Part shown: positions 7,297-17,002 of the stretch, piece after piece
Numbering within the stretch: the first letter of the stretch is position 1
Layout of the letters: every line of letters starts with the position of its first letter
NCBI GenBank assembly: GCA_964512325.1
Contig: CAZEGN010000005.1
Span: forward strand, 1-64,000
Origin: JACQZO01 sp964512325
GTDB taxonomy: Bacteria; Patescibacteriota; Gracilibacteria; RBG-16-42-10
Reading direction: 5' to 3'
DNA length: 64,000 nucleotides
Program-made: the position numbers and the translations under genes
The notes under the pieces: generated by a model
Told to the model about the DNA's origin: nothing
What the model saw: the letters and a program-made list of their open reading frames with translations, nothing else
The model's database searches: none

Positions 7297-9693
7297 CTAC
7301 TCAAGGCCACGAATGACACCTTGATGCTCTTTCATCAAGTAATCAAAAAGCAGTTTTTGCACGGTGTGCATATCATCGTCGGTGAGGGTACGATCTTGTG
7401 CTTGCAAAGTCACTTTAAAGGCTAAAGCTTTTTTAGCTTGGCCTAAGCTCTCGTCCTCAAACACATCAAATAGCTCTACATTTTCGATTAAAGGATGTGC
7501 AGCACTCATCTCCTCCACCATGACGCCAGATTGACTATCTTTGCTGACTATTACTGAGACATCAAAAAGCTTGCTGGGAAATTTAGCAATGGGCTTAAAT
7601 GTATGCTGGGATTTGCCATACAGTTTTAAAATTTCCTCGAAATCAATTTCAGCGAAAGCAATGCGATTATGCGCCTTATATTGATCGCGAATAATTGCTG
7701 ACAATTCGAAAATATAGCCAATGTCTTGGTTAGCAACGACAATGCTCGCAGCGCGGCCAGATTGCATGAACTGTTCTTCGGCTTTTGGTTGATACGGTTT
7801 GATGGCAGCTTTTATATGCAAGCCAGAGAAAAGGCTATCGACAATTTGTTTTACAGCGTAAAAGGGAGAGGAATTATTTTTATCACTGTAGAGAATGCCA
7901 ACCTTTGCTCTTTCGTCAGGCAATTCGCCTTTTAGTCGAGGCAAATAAACTTTGCCGATTTCAAAAACCTTTACTTGATCAAATAAAGTGCTGTTTTTGC
8001 TTAAACCTTCTAGCATACCCGGCAAAAGATTGGTGCGTAGATGTGTATGCTCTTCTGAGAGAGAGTTGAGGAGCATGACATGCTCATGAATATAGCCAAA
8101 GCGTTGCAGTTCTTTGGGGCCATAAAATGAGTAATGGTAGACCTCATTGAGGTGGTAAGCTTGAGCTAAAAAGTACTTGATCTTTTGTTCTAGTGTCAGC
8201 CAGGTTTGAGCGGGAGGAAGGGTCAGTTTAATCGTGGGCAAACTGGGCTCGATTTTTTCATAGCCATATAAACGGGCAATTTCTTCAACAATGTCAGCTT
8301 CACTTGAAATGTCTTTAGTAGCGCGAAAGCTGGGCACGGTCAGTAGCAATGATGAGTCGGTTTGGTCTTCTATAGTAAAGCCTAGAGCCTGTAAGGTAGT
8401 TTTAATAAAGTCCAAAGCGATTGGGGCGCCAATTCTTTTGGTGATGCGCTCAGGGCTGATTACAAATTGCAAAGGACGTGGTGGATTGGGGAAAATATCA
8501 GTTACAGCAGAATTAATGCTGATTGTTGCATTTTCCTCTAACAAATGAAGAAAACGCTTGAGTGCTGTTTCAGGTAGATAAGGATCAAGTGATTTTTCAT
8601 AGCGTTGAACAGCGTCAGTGCGCAGTGCCAGCTTCTGGGCGGTAGTACGTACTGATACTGGATCGAAGTTGGCTGCCTCCAGAATCACTTCTTTCGTCTC
8701 AGCGGTAATCGCGCTTGCTAATCCGCCCATCACTCCGGCTATCGCTAATATCTTTTCTTCATCACAAATAACCAGCATGCCATCATTGAGCGTTCTTTCA
8801 ACTTCATCAAGTGTTACGATTTTTTCACCGGTTTTAGCAGGGCGAACAGTAATTGCTCCTTTTACTTTGGTTGCATCGAATGCGTGAAGCGGCTGACCAA
8901 GTTCGTGCAGAATATAATTAGTGAGATCAACCAATAAGCCATGACTATTGAGACCAATTCTACTCAAAAAATCAGCAATCCGTTTCGCATTATTGATGCT
9001 CTCCACTGTAAAACGCAGTGCCATGTAGCGGGGACAGAGTTTGCTGTCGGTCACAGTCACCTTCAGCTCACTGCTGCCGAAATCGCCCTCATAGACGGGA
9101 AGAGCCTTTAGCTCTCTTTGCCAAATAACGGCACATTCTCGTGCTAAACCATAATGTCCCCAGAGGTCGGGACGGTTAGTGAGAGACTTATTATCAATTT
9201 CAATGATCGTGTCATTTTTTCCTAATGCTTCGGCTAATGGCGTGCCAATTGCGCAATCTAATTCAGACATGTCAGCTACACCATCAACTTTATTAGGCAA
9301 TCCCACTTCATCGGCTCCACAAATCATTCCGACGCTTTTTACACCGCGTAGTTCGGTTTCTTTTAATTCAATGAGATCACCTTCTCCATGCCATCGCACT
9401 TTGCTACCAGGCAAGGCGACAATGACTTTCATGCCTTCTTTAATATTGGATGCACCACATACTATTTGTACGCTCTCTTGACCAATATTGGTTTGGGTGA
9501 CACGCAATTTGTCAGCATTGGGGTGGGAGGCGATCGATTGGATCTGACCAATTACCATATTTTCGAACTGCTGTGCTTGGTTTTCTACCCCGTCTAATTC
9601 TGCTGTGCGAATATTGAAGAGCCGAGAGAACTCTTGATCAGAAATGTCAGAGATGTGAGCAAACTGGTGTAACCAGTGACGAGAAATTTTCAT
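7297..9693 (-). CDS. pheT: phenylalanyl-tRNA synthetase beta subunit
   Basis: At 798 aa this is a full-length bacterial PheT. In order it has the N-terminal helical cap, the tRNA-binding EMAP-like domain (about 40-150, VRWHGEGDL, GMICGADEVGLP), B3/B4 editing domain, B5 domain, the catalytic-like core, and a C-terminal FDX-ACB anticodon-binding domain (residues about 705-798, FPSKLFDVSVIV). It forms an alpha2-beta2 enzyme with PheS. Its ATG overlaps the pheS TGA stop (ATGA), the classic coupled arrangement. Confidence 0.97.
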   Translation of the reverse strand: MKISRHWLHQFAHISDISDQEFSRLFNIRTAELDGVENQAQQFENMVIGQIQSIASHPNADKLRVTQTNIGQESVQIVCGASNIKEGMKVIVALPGSKVRWHGEGDLIELKETELRGVKSVGMICGADEVGLPNKVDGVADMSELDCAIGTPLAEALGKNDTIIEIDNKSLTNRPDLWGHYGLARECAVIWQRELKALPVYEGDFGSSELKVTVTDSKLCPRYMALRFTVESINNAKRIADFLSRIGLNSHGLLVDLTNYILHELGQPLHAFDATKVKGAITVRPAKTGEKIVTLDEVERTLNDGMLVICDEEKILAIAGVMGGLASAITAETKEVILEAANFDPVSVRTTAQKLALRTDAVQRYEKSLDPYLPETALKRFLHLLEENATISINSAVTDIFPNPPRPLQFVISPERITKRIGAPIALDFIKTTLQALGFTIEDQTDSSLLLTVPSFRATKDISSEADIVEEIARLYGYEKIEPSLPTIKLTLPPAQTWLTLEQKIKYFLAQAYHLNEVYHYSFYGPKELQRFGYIHEHVMLLNSLSEEHTHLRTNLLPGMLEGLSKNSTLFDQVKVFEIGKVYLPRLKGELPDERAKVGILYSDKNNSSPFYAVKQIVDSLFSGLHIKAAIKPYQPKAEEQFMQSGRAASIVVANQDIGYIFELSAIIRDQYKAHNRIAFAEIDFEEILKLYGKSQHTFKPIAKFPSKLFDVSVIVSKDSQSGVMVEEMSAAHPLIENVELFDVFEDESLGQAKKALAFKVTLQAQDRTLTDDDMHTVQKLLFDYLMKEHQGVIRGLE

Positions 9694-10703
9694 AGAGAGA
9701 ATTGAGCTAAGAATCGCAAATCGCCGCTTTGCATCAGACGAATATCATCAATTTTGTATTTCATCATCACCATGCGACTTAAGCCCATGCCAAAAGCCCA
9801 GCCATTGTACTTGCTTGTGTCAATTTTGCCATATTCCAGCACTTTTGGGTGAATCATGCCACAGGGAATAAGTTCAACCCAACCAGAGTGTTTACAGACA
9901 CTACAACCAGAGCCTGCACAAATAGAGCATTCTGCATCAAGCTCAAAACCTGGTTCTACAAAAGGAAAGTAGCCAGGGCGTAGTCGCACTTTGATATCCC
10001 GGCCAAACATTTCGCGTAAAAGCAGTTTCATTACACCTAATAAATTGCTTACGGTAAGATTTTCATCAATCATCATCCCCTCTAGCTGATAGAAGGTATG
10101 CTCATGAGAGGCGTCTAAAGCTTCATTGCGAAATACTCTTCCTGGCACAATCGCCCGTAGCGGTGCGCCATATTCCTCCATGGCTCTTACTTGAACGGGT
10201 GAGGTGTGTGTACGCATCACCTGATCAGCACTGAGAAAAAATGTGTCCTGCATATCGCGTGCAGGATGACTGCTGGGAATATTGAGCGCTTCAAAATTGT
10301 AATAATCAAGCTCAGCTTCTGGTCCGCGCAGTACAGCGAAGCCTAGACTGCGAAATATTTCTATTAGCTCGTATTGTACTTGGGTAATAGGATGCAATGA
10401 TCCTCCTAGTGGTTTGCTGGGGAAGGTGACATCGATTGCCTCTTTTTTTTCTTGCTCCGCAATTGCTGCAAACTTCAGTGCCTTTTCTCGATCGGCTTTA
10501 ATTTGTACTAATGCTTCCCACCATAGCTTAAACTTTGGTCCCGCTACTTTTTTCTCTGCGGCTGATAGAGTCAGAAACTCAGCCTTTTGTTTGTCATAAT
10601 CTAGCTTCTTTGCTTTAAAGGCGGCTTCCAATTCAGATATATTGCTACACTTTTTTACTGTGGCTTCAAATTCTTGGAGCCAGCTATCTAATTCAGCGTT
10701 CAT
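9690..10703 (-). CDS. pheS: phenylalanyl-tRNA synthetase alpha subunit
   Basis: PheS charges tRNA-Phe with phenylalanine. Class II motifs are clear: GSLHPITQVQYELIE, THTSPVQVRAME, VFRNEALDASHEHTFYQLEG (motif 2) and the C-terminal GWAFGMGLSRMVMMKY (motif 3). Between motifs 2 and 3 lies a Cys-rich insert, CSICAGSGCSVCKHSGW, likely a zinc knuckle of the kind found in some bacterial PheS. The start is set at ATG 10703 (MNAELDSW), directly after the TAA of the upstream gene (TAATATG). It ends in TGA, which shows that UGA is a stop codon here. Confidence 0.96.
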   Translation of the reverse strand: MNAELDSWLQEFEATVKKCSNISELEAAFKAKKLDYDKQKAEFLTLSAAEKKVAGPKFKLWWEALVQIKADREKALKFAAIAEQEKKEAIDVTFPSKPLGGSLHPITQVQYELIEIFRSLGFAVLRGPEAELDYYNFEALNIPSSHPARDMQDTFFLSADQVMRTHTSPVQVRAMEEYGAPLRAIVPGRVFRNEALDASHEHTFYQLEGMMIDENLTVSNLLGVMKLLLREMFGRDIKVRLRPGYFPFVEPGFELDAECSICAGSGCSVCKHSGWVELIPCGMIHPKVLEYGKIDTSKYNGWAFGMGLSRMVMMKYKIDDIRLMQSGDLRFLAQFSL

Positions 10704-10704
10704 A

Positions 10705-11106
10705 TTAAGAAGATAAAGGTTTGCGGTGAAAAGCAAGCTCAATTAAAACCATAACTGCAATAATAATCAAGCCATCCCACCAAAAGAAAACCTGCAAGGC
10801 TTTGAGCAGCAGGAGCAAGCAAATACCAAAGCTTAAGAGTGCTCCCTGGCGTAAAGCAATGACCAAAAAGGCATAGAAGATTTCATTGCCTGAGAGGAAG
10901 CGGCGCAAGAAGAAAATCACCAAGGCAAGGGTGGCACTTAAGGCAATAAAAAGTGAAATAAAAAAGGCAATTAAAGCGCCCCACTCTACTCCGGGCTTAC
11001 ATACTCCATCGAGCAGAATTTCACAGGGAGCGAGACGATTGAGAACAAGCCACCAAGTGCTCCAGCCTAAGACTGCTGAAAAAAGCAAAACCCAGAGATT
11101 AAGCAT
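10705..11106 (-). CDS. hypothetical membrane protein
   Basis: This 133-aa protein has about four hydrophobic segments (1-25, 45-68, 80-103 and 105-125) and no recognised domain. A pair of cysteines (PCEILLDGVCKPG) sits in the loop after the first segment. It starts 8 bases inside the uracil-DNA glycosylase gene (ATGCTTAA overlap) and ends one base before pheS, so it is co-transcribed with both. The function is unknown. Confidence 0.65.
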   Translation of the reverse strand: MLNLWVLLFSAVLGWSTWWLVLNRLAPCEILLDGVCKPGVEWGALIAFFISLFIALSATLALVIFFLRRFLSGNEIFYAFLVIALRQGALLSFGICLLLLLKALQVFFWWDGLIIIAVMVLIELAFHRKPLSS

Positions 11107-11677
11107 GTGAAGAAGTTAATTGTGATAATAGTTGCGGAATGCGCGCAAAGTCTTCCAGTAGTGTGCTTTGTAAGGAGCCATTATATAAGGCAGCAGCGGG
11201 ATGATAGAGCGGATAAATTACTTGTGGTTCATTGTTATATTGTACGCGCAGAGCCTTGCCGTGTACTTCGGAAATCCTTTTATTGGGAACGAAGTAGCCT
11301 AACGAATGGCGACCGAGCGTCACAATGATTACCGGCTTAATGAGTTTAATCTGATTATTCAAATAATTTAAGCAGCAGACACTTATTTCATCAGGCAATG
11401 GATCTCTATTCTCTGGCGGTCGGCATTTCACAACATTGGTGATAAAAATATCTTCACGACTCCAGCCAATAGATGCGAAACATTTATCAAGAAATTTGCC
11501 CGATGCGCCCACAAACGGTTTGCCTTGCTCATCTTCATTCTTGCCGGGTCCTTCACCTACAAATACTACCTTTGCTTCATGGTTACCATAGCCGGGGACC
11601 GCATTGGTCCGGTTTTCGCTTAAGCGACAAAGCTTACAGATTTTAATTTGAGCTGCTAAAAAGTCGAGAGCCTCCAT
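11099..11677 (-). CDS. family 4 (4Fe-4S) uracil-DNA glycosylase
   Basis: The 192-aa enzyme removes uracil from DNA. Diagnostic motifs: GEGPGKNEDEQGKPFVG (uracil pocket), NVVKCRPPENRDP, and YHPAAALYN near the C-terminus. Four cysteines in the family-4 spacing (CKLC at about 14-17, KCRPPENRDP, and a later ISVC) would hold the iron-sulfur cluster. It starts the run leading into pheS-pheT. Confidence 0.93.
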   Translation of the reverse strand: MEALDFLAAQIKICKLCRLSENRTNAVPGYGNHEAKVVFVGEGPGKNEDEQGKPFVGASGKFLDKCFASIGWSREDIFITNVVKCRPPENRDPLPDEISVCCLNYLNNQIKLIKPVIIVTLGRHSLGYFVPNKRISEVHGKALRVQYNNEPQVIYPLYHPAAALYNGSLQSTLLEDFARIPQLLSQLTSSHA

Positions 11678-11712
11678 GCAATCTGAAAAGTCAGAATTTT
11701 GACGCTAGGACA

Positions 11713-13140
11713 CTAACATGAATGAGATTGCTTGTCGAAATAGACATTTCCGCTAACTACTTGTGTACTACTCTCGGTGACAGTTTGCTGCACAAAGTAT
11801 GGGAACTGGGGTAAGTAATAGACAGAGAACTCCTCCACCTTTTCAGGACTCTGAAAACAGGCGGCATTGGCTGAAGAAATCCTAATTGGGGAATTGAGAC
11901 CCAGTACCAGTTTTTTTTCTAAATCTTGTACGTAAATTTTAAAGACTTTATCGCCTGCTTGAGATTGTACTTGTAATACATCCACTGGCCCTTCATCTAA
12001 CCAAGAAGTAAGCAGATTGTTATTTTTTACATATTCCGCACCTGTGGTGCCATCCGGTAACTTAAAAGTTACTTTCTGTGGGAACAGGATAGCAGCATAG
12101 TGCTCAATATTTTTTGCCAAATTGTCTTTCCACTGCTGTTTATCCCCTTCTGGAATTTCTAGCTCTAAGCGAGTCTGGGGCAGCGTTGTATTGAGATAAA
12201 CAGTATAAGGGTAATTACCAATGCTTGTGATAATGTTCCACCAAGCTTCTCCGGTAGGTGCTGTGCTCCACAAGCTTTGCACTGTTTGCCATAAACCAGC
12301 ATTTTGGGTATTACCATCAAGCATACGCATTTTGCTAGTGAAATTGTCCCCGGCAAAGGCGGCAATATCCGAACTCGACAGTGTCAAATCACGAAATACC
12401 CGTTTTGTGCTTACCGCATTATGATACTGATCAGTAAAGAATAGCTGATAGCTCATTTGAAATGGTTCCTGGGGGTGAATCTTTACCGATATATACCGAA
12501 CGGTACTATTAAGAAAGGCTGGCATTAGCGCTAAGTTCGGTTGCTGCAAATTACTGCTCGCTAACCAGTTAAGACAAGTAATAGTGCAATAACCGGCACC
12601 CCACTTCTGCCCCCAGGCTGAAAGCTTGCTTTCTTTAACCCAAGGCATATCTGCTACAGTATTGATTTTAGCAACGGTAGTGATGGGATTGGCTGAAATT
12701 ACTGCAATATTGTCAAACCAGCGTAGCTCAAACTCATGTTGGCCAATAGTCAGCTTATTATTGCGATTAGCAATTTTGGCCCAGGTTTCATTGAGGCTTG
12801 GTACTAGTGGCTGGTAAAAGTACAGCTCTGGTACGATTTGACCATTGCGATTTCTTAGTACCAGAGCAGATGAGCTTCCCCAAAAATCACATTCAAAAAG
12901 TGAACATGGTAACTTATTATTGAGCTCTGTAAAAATACCCAACTCAGGTAAAGCTTGAGTATCAATGTCCTCGACACGATGCCATTCCAGATAGCCCACA
13001 ATATCTTGACTTGAAATCTTACTCATGAGAACAAGCGGCGTATAAAAGCGCAGAAAAAGAAAGAAGGCGGTAGCAAGTATGACTATGCTGCCGCCAATTC
13101 CAATCAGCCACCACCATATTTCACGAGAAATTTTAGCCAT
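11713..13140 (-). CDS. membrane-anchored extracytoplasmic protein of unknown function
   Basis: The protein (about 475 aa) has one N-terminal transmembrane helix (REIWWWLIGIGGSIVILATAFFL without the flanks) and a large outside domain. The body has the look of DUF3352-type proteins, with repeated beta-rich segments and an early line QDIVGYLEW, but I cannot make a firm family match. Six or more cysteines are scattered in the outer domain. The ATG at 13140 overlaps the pnp stop by 8 bases (ATGGCTAA), so it is translationally coupled to pnp. Confidence 0.55.
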   Translation of the reverse strand: MAKISREIWWWLIGIGGSIVILATAFFLFLRFYTPLVLMSKISSQDIVGYLEWHRVEDIDTQALPELGIFTELNNKLPCSLFECDFWGSSSALVLRNRNGQIVPELYFYQPLVPSLNETWAKIANRNNKLTIGQHEFELRWFDNIAVISANPITTVAKINTVADMPWVKESKLSAWGQKWGAGYCTITCLNWLASSNLQQPNLALMPAFLNSTVRYISVKIHPQEPFQMSYQLFFTDQYHNAVSTKRVFRDLTLSSSDIAAFAGDNFTSKMRMLDGNTQNAGLWQTVQSLWSTAPTGEAWWNIITSIGNYPYTVYLNTTLPQTRLELEIPEGDKQQWKDNLAKNIEHYAAILFPQKVTFKLPDGTTGAEYVKNNNLLTSWLDEGPVDVLQVQSQAGDKVFKIYVQDLEKKLVLGLNSPIRISSANAACFQSPEKVEEFSVYYLPQFPYFVQQTVTESSTQVVSGNVYFDKQSHSC

Positions 13141-15289
13141 TGACGCCAAAACGTTTGAGATATTCCTTATGTGATAAAGAGACCCGGTTTTTTACTGGGT
13201 CAATGTCCATGACCACTACTTTGAGCATGTCACCCACTTTGCACACCTCAGCAATAGTACCAATGCGGCGATCAGATAGTTCTGAAATATGAACCATACC
13301 ATCTTTACCTGGCGCCTTTTCCACCACTGCACCGATTTCTTTGCCGCTCATTCTGTCTTGAATGATTTTTACAACTTTGCCTTCAAATACATCGCCAATT
13401 TGGAACTTATAGGTAATGCGCTTAATCCATTCGACTGCAGCGGTCATGCCTTCTTCATTGTTTGATGAGATTAGTACCGTGCCATCATCTTCAATATCAA
13501 TTTCCACGCCAGTAGCATCGATGATTTCATTAATTACTTTGCCACCAGTACCGATAACTTCGCGAATTTGTTCAGGATCAATCTTAATCTTGGTGACGCG
13601 TGGTGCATAACGTGACATTTCAGCGCGAGGTGTGTCTAAAGTCTTAAGCATTGAGTCCAAGATGAAAAGACGACCAGCTTTAGCCTGTGCTAAAGCTTGA
13701 CGCATGATTTCAACCGTAATGCCCTGAACCTTAATATCCATTTGCAATGCCGTAATGCCCGTTGCAGTACCGGCAACTTTAAAGTCCATATCGCCACCAA
13801 AGTCTTCAAGGTCGCGAATATCGGTGAGTACTTTATAAGTACCGTCTGGTTCAGTCATTAAGCCCATAGCGACACCGGCAACCGGTGCTTTAATTGGCAC
13901 ACCAGCATCCATGAGCGAGAGTGTGCTACCACAAACTGAAGCCATTGAAGTTGAACCATTACTGCCTAAAATTTCAGTAACGACACGAATAGCGTATGGG
14001 AATTCCTCAATTGGAGGAATTACAGGCACTAATGCTTTTTCTGCTAAATAGCCATGGCCAATTTCACGACGACCGGGACCACGAGAAGGCCGTACATCAC
14101 CTACGGAAAACGCTGGGAAATTGTAGTGATGCATGTAATGCTTGGTATAATCTGAGTCCATGTCATCAATCATTTGGCCAGATCCTTTTGATCCAATGGT
14201 GGTCATGGTCAACGCTTGTGTTTCACCGCGATTAAAAAGAGCAGAACCATGAGTGCGTGGTAGTAAACCTACTTTTGAAGATAGGGGGCGAATATCAGTA
14301 AGTCCCCGACCGTCAATACGACGATTGTTTTGAAGAATGCCCTTGCGCAAATGTTTCTTTAAAAAGGTCTCCACTACCTCAGAAATAAATTTAGGATCGA
14401 AACTAGCATCGATAGCGAGCACCTGCGTGCTCACTTTTTCTTTTAAGGCGTAAATTGCGCGATCAATTTCTTTGCTTAATTGATGAGCATAAATACTCTC
14501 CAGCTCACTTTCACTAATCATGTCTTTTACCACATCGTAAAGTTTACGCTGTGATGTGGTGCCCACTTGTTCTTCAGGAGAGCGAAGTGTATATGCGATC
14601 GGAGTTATCGTGCATTTAGCCAATAACTCATTTTGTAAATCAACAGTCTTTTTTATTTCATTATGTGCATACTCTAGTGCTTGTACCATGAGTTCTTCAT
14701 CAACTTGTGCTGCTCCTGCTTCAACCATCATAATGCCTTCTTTTGTACCAGCTACGACTAAATCGAGGGTGCTTACTTCAAGTTGAGCATACGTTGGGTT
14801 GGTTACAAACTGGCCATCAATATAGCCCACGCGCACACCGCCCACGGGACCACTAAATGGTGCTCCGCTTAGAGACAGTGCAGCTGATGCCGCGATCAGG
14901 GCAACAATCGAGGGATCATTTTCGCTATCAGTAGAGAGTACAGTGCAAGTAACCTGTGTGTCATTGACGAAGCCTTTTGGAAACAAAGGGCGGATCGGAC
15001 GATCAATCACCCGCGCTGCCAATACGGCTGCGTCAGAAGGTCTACCCTCACGTTTTACAAATCGGCTACCTTTAATTTTGCCCGCAGCATAGAAGCGCTC
15101 TTCGTAATCAACTATGAGTGGGAAAAAATCAATATCGCTTTTAGCGGTAGGTAGTACAGTTGCAGCGGCAAGAATGACGATATCACCATAGCGCACAAGT
15201 ACAGAACCACTCGCTAATTTAGCTAACTCACCGGTTTCAATCTGGAGAGTGCGACCGGCCAATTCAGTGGAGACGATTTGTAAAGACAT
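13133..15289 (-). CDS. pnp: polyribonucleotide nucleotidyltransferase (PNPase)
   Basis: PNPase degrades RNA 3' to 5' using phosphate and works in RNA turnover. The 718-aa protein has two RNase PH domains, the second with FNRGETQAL and SDYTKHYMHHYNFP; then a KH domain (IGTGGKVINEIIDATG) and an S1 domain (GDVFEGKVVKI...GKDGMVHISELS). It lies 9 bases downstream of rpsO, the conserved rpsO-pnp pair. Confidence 0.97.
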   Translation of the reverse strand: MSLQIVSTELAGRTLQIETGELAKLASGSVLVRYGDIVILAAATVLPTAKSDIDFFPLIVDYEERFYAAGKIKGSRFVKREGRPSDAAVLAARVIDRPIRPLFPKGFVNDTQVTCTVLSTDSENDPSIVALIAASAALSLSGAPFSGPVGGVRVGYIDGQFVTNPTYAQLEVSTLDLVVAGTKEGIMMVEAGAAQVDEELMVQALEYAHNEIKKTVDLQNELLAKCTITPIAYTLRSPEEQVGTTSQRKLYDVVKDMISESELESIYAHQLSKEIDRAIYALKEKVSTQVLAIDASFDPKFISEVVETFLKKHLRKGILQNNRRIDGRGLTDIRPLSSKVGLLPRTHGSALFNRGETQALTMTTIGSKGSGQMIDDMDSDYTKHYMHHYNFPAFSVGDVRPSRGPGRREIGHGYLAEKALVPVIPPIEEFPYAIRVVTEILGSNGSTSMASVCGSTLSLMDAGVPIKAPVAGVAMGLMTEPDGTYKVLTDIRDLEDFGGDMDFKVAGTATGITALQMDIKVQGITVEIMRQALAQAKAGRLFILDSMLKTLDTPRAEMSRYAPRVTKIKIDPEQIREVIGTGGKVINEIIDATGVEIDIEDDGTVLISSNNEEGMTAAVEWIKRITYKFQIGDVFEGKVVKIIQDRMSGKEIGAVVEKAPGKDGMVHISELSDRRIGTIAEVCKVGDMLKVVVMDIDPVKNRVSLSHKEYLKRFGVNG

Positions 15290-15298
15290 GAGAAAAAG

Positions 15299-15562
15299 TT
15301 ATTTACGTAAGCCTGCTTCTTGAGTGAAAGCTTCATAGCCTTCAGCATCCACAGTTTTATAGTGAGCTAGTAGCTTACGGCGTTTACCCACCAACATAAG
15401 AAGACCTCGACGAGAGTGATTGTCCTTCTTATGTTTCTCTAAATGTTGAGTCAAGTCACTGATACGCTGAGTAATCAAGGCGATTTGTACCTTGATAGAC
15501 CCTGTATCCTTGCCATGCGCAGCAAACTTAGAAATGACAGTTTTCTTTTTTGCTCGATTCAT
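15299..15562 (-). CDS. rpsO: 30S ribosomal protein S15
   Basis: The 87-aa protein matches S15: GSIKVQIALITQRISDLTQHL, KDNHSRRGLLMLVGKRRKLL and the GYEAF tail. It binds 16S rRNA in the platform. In many bacteria S15 represses its own mRNA leader; I cannot identify such a leader with confidence in the repeat-rich DNA upstream. Confidence 0.96.
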   Translation of the reverse strand: MNRAKKKTVISKFAAHGKDTGSIKVQIALITQRISDLTQHLEKHKKDNHSRRGLLMLVGKRRKLLAHYKTVDAEGYEAFTQEAGLRK

Positions 15563-15890
15563 AGATAAAAGAGTAAATTAAAGAGCAGCATGAGAGTAAC
15601 ACACAAGGAAAAAAATGCAAAATAGAAGATAGGAGTGAGAGGAAGAGAGAATAATAATTCGGAATTCGGAGAGCGGGATTCGGAATGAAAGAGCAGAGAT
15701 AGAAGAGAGGAGAAAGGAAATTAGACACACACCCAGGGCCACCTCTTGTTCATCCTGAGTGAAGCGAAGGATCCTGCCGCTTTCCGCTTTCCGTTCTCCC
15801 TGAACCTCTATCTTTGCATAGGGCTTACCCCGCCAGGATCCCTCCACGGGGAAGTCGGGATGAAAAAAGAAAGTGAGCTGTCTTGGATTT
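15563..15890. other. intergenic region rpsO / CPBP gene, mostly repeat
   Basis: This 328-base gap holds a purine-rich tract and repeat copy A (15656-15862). Several short open frames cross it on both strands, but they follow the repeat sequence and have no protein-like features. I see no separate gene. Confidence 0.7.
15656..15862 (+). repeat. dispersed modular repeat, copy A
   Basis: It begins with an AATTCGGAATTCGGAGAGCG module, followed by a purine-rich spacer. A core follows, starting TCATCCTGAGTGAAGCGAAG and ending CCAGGATCCCTCCACGG and AAGTCGGGATGA. The same modules occur at 21.1, 28.3 and 31.8 kb. Coding potential is absent. Confidence 0.75.
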
Positions 15891-16583
15891 TTACTTCAAA
15901 TAGTAGTCTGCTAAAAATGCGAGGCTGTTATTAATGACATGAAAAACTATTCCTGGCAGCAGAGAGTTAGATCGAAGCCTGACCAGTGCTAGCATACTGC
16001 CTAGAAAAATAAGCGGCAAGATAGATTGAGGCTGAAAGTGCATGATGGCAAAGAGTAGGCCATTAAGGAGAATAGCTAGTGTGGGATATGTGTCGGTGGG
16101 CAGACAGATTAGTCCCCAGCCGCGAAAAATGTATTCCTCAATTATGGGTGCGACTATCACGGCGACAATGAAAGCAACCAGTAAACCGATACCATCGCCC
16201 AAGGGGGCTAGTAAAGACTCTTGTTCAGCAAAGCCTGGCAGTGCTACGCCAAACTGGCTTTTAATGAAACTAAAGCTTAAGGCAAAGGCGAAATAGCTGA
16301 CGAATATAAAAAGGACATACCCAATCGTCTTAATCAAACCGGGACTGTGAAAAAAGATTTGTTGGCGCTCTACTGGAAAACGTCGAATAAACCAGAAATA
16401 GACTAGGCAAAACAGAATAAGTGTCTGGAGACCATAGCCAATCGTGAATTGCAACCAGTTAGGTAATGTATTGGTGAAGGGAAATAGCAAATAGTCTATG
16501 CTTGAAAAGAGCAGCAAGGCGCTCACCAGCATGAGACAAAAAGAAAAAAAGTTTTTACCAAAGAAGAAGGCGCGTGGTTTCAT
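15891..16583 (-). CDS. CPBP family intramembrane metalloprotease
   Basis: The 230-aa protein has about seven hydrophobic segments and the CPBP (Abi/Rce1-like) motifs: PIIEEYIFRGWG (motif 1, EExxxR), FAIMHF (motif 2) and IVFHVINNS (motif 3). Members are membrane-embedded proteases; roles include prenyl-protein processing and bacteriocin self-immunity. The start overlaps the end of tsaE by 29 bases, so the two genes are coupled. The substrate is unknown. Confidence 0.85.
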   Translation of the reverse strand: MKPRAFFFGKNFFSFCLMLVSALLLFSSIDYLLFPFTNTLPNWLQFTIGYGLQTLILFCLVYFWFIRRFPVERQQIFFHSPGLIKTIGYVLFIFVSYFAFALSFSFIKSQFGVALPGFAEQESLLAPLGDGIGLLVAFIVAVIVAPIIEEYIFRGWGLICLPTDTYPTLAILLNGLLFAIMHFQPQSILPLIFLGSMLALVRLRSNSLLPGIVFHVINNSLAFLADYYLK

Positions 16584-16950
16584 TGTGATGTTTAAGCATA
16601 ATATCTCGATGTGGAATGGTAGCTAGCTCTGGCACCATTTCGGGCCACTCAATAAAGACTCTGTCCTCTGGCCGTAAATCTTTTAGGGAAAGAATATCTT
16701 CAATATTGCCGCTGAAACGATAAAGGTCGAGGTGATAGAGTTTTGTGTTTTGGGCAGTAGTATATTCACGAATATAGGTGAAGGTGGGACTAACTATTGG
16801 TCTTGTTACACCAAGATATTCCCCTACTTTTTTGACAAAAGTGGTTTTGCCAGCACCCAGTTCTCCATGTAAAAAGATGATTTGGTGATCGAGAATCTGA
16901 GGAATATGCAAAAGAAAGTCTTGCGGATTGTGAATAAGTAATTCTGGCAT
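16555..16950 (-). CDS. tsaE: tRNA threonylcarbamoyladenosine biosynthesis ATPase TsaE
   Basis: TsaE is the ATPase of the TsaBDE complex that makes t6A37 in ANN-reading tRNAs. The 131-aa protein has the Walker A GELGAGKTTFVK (about 29-40), the TsaE signature SPTFTYIREY and LYHLDLYRF, and VFIEWPE near the C-terminus. tsaB and tsaD are not recognisable in the window. It is divergent from ftsX with a 52-base gap that must hold both promoters. Confidence 0.93.
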   Translation of the reverse strand: MPELLIHNPQDFLLHIPQILDHQIIFLHGELGAGKTTFVKKVGEYLGVTRPIVSPTFTYIREYTTAQNTKLYHLDLYRFSGNIEDILSLKDLRPEDRVFIEWPEMVPELATIPHRDIMLKHHNETTRLLLW

Positions 16951-17002
16951 AATTGCCGCTAATGCAGGAACAATATAATATTAGGGAGACTCCTACGCAA
17001 AA

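Noticed and set aside
15528..15934. Several short open frames on both strands between rpsO and the CPBP gene
   Set aside because: They are translations of the purine-rich tract and repeat copy A, overlapping each other.
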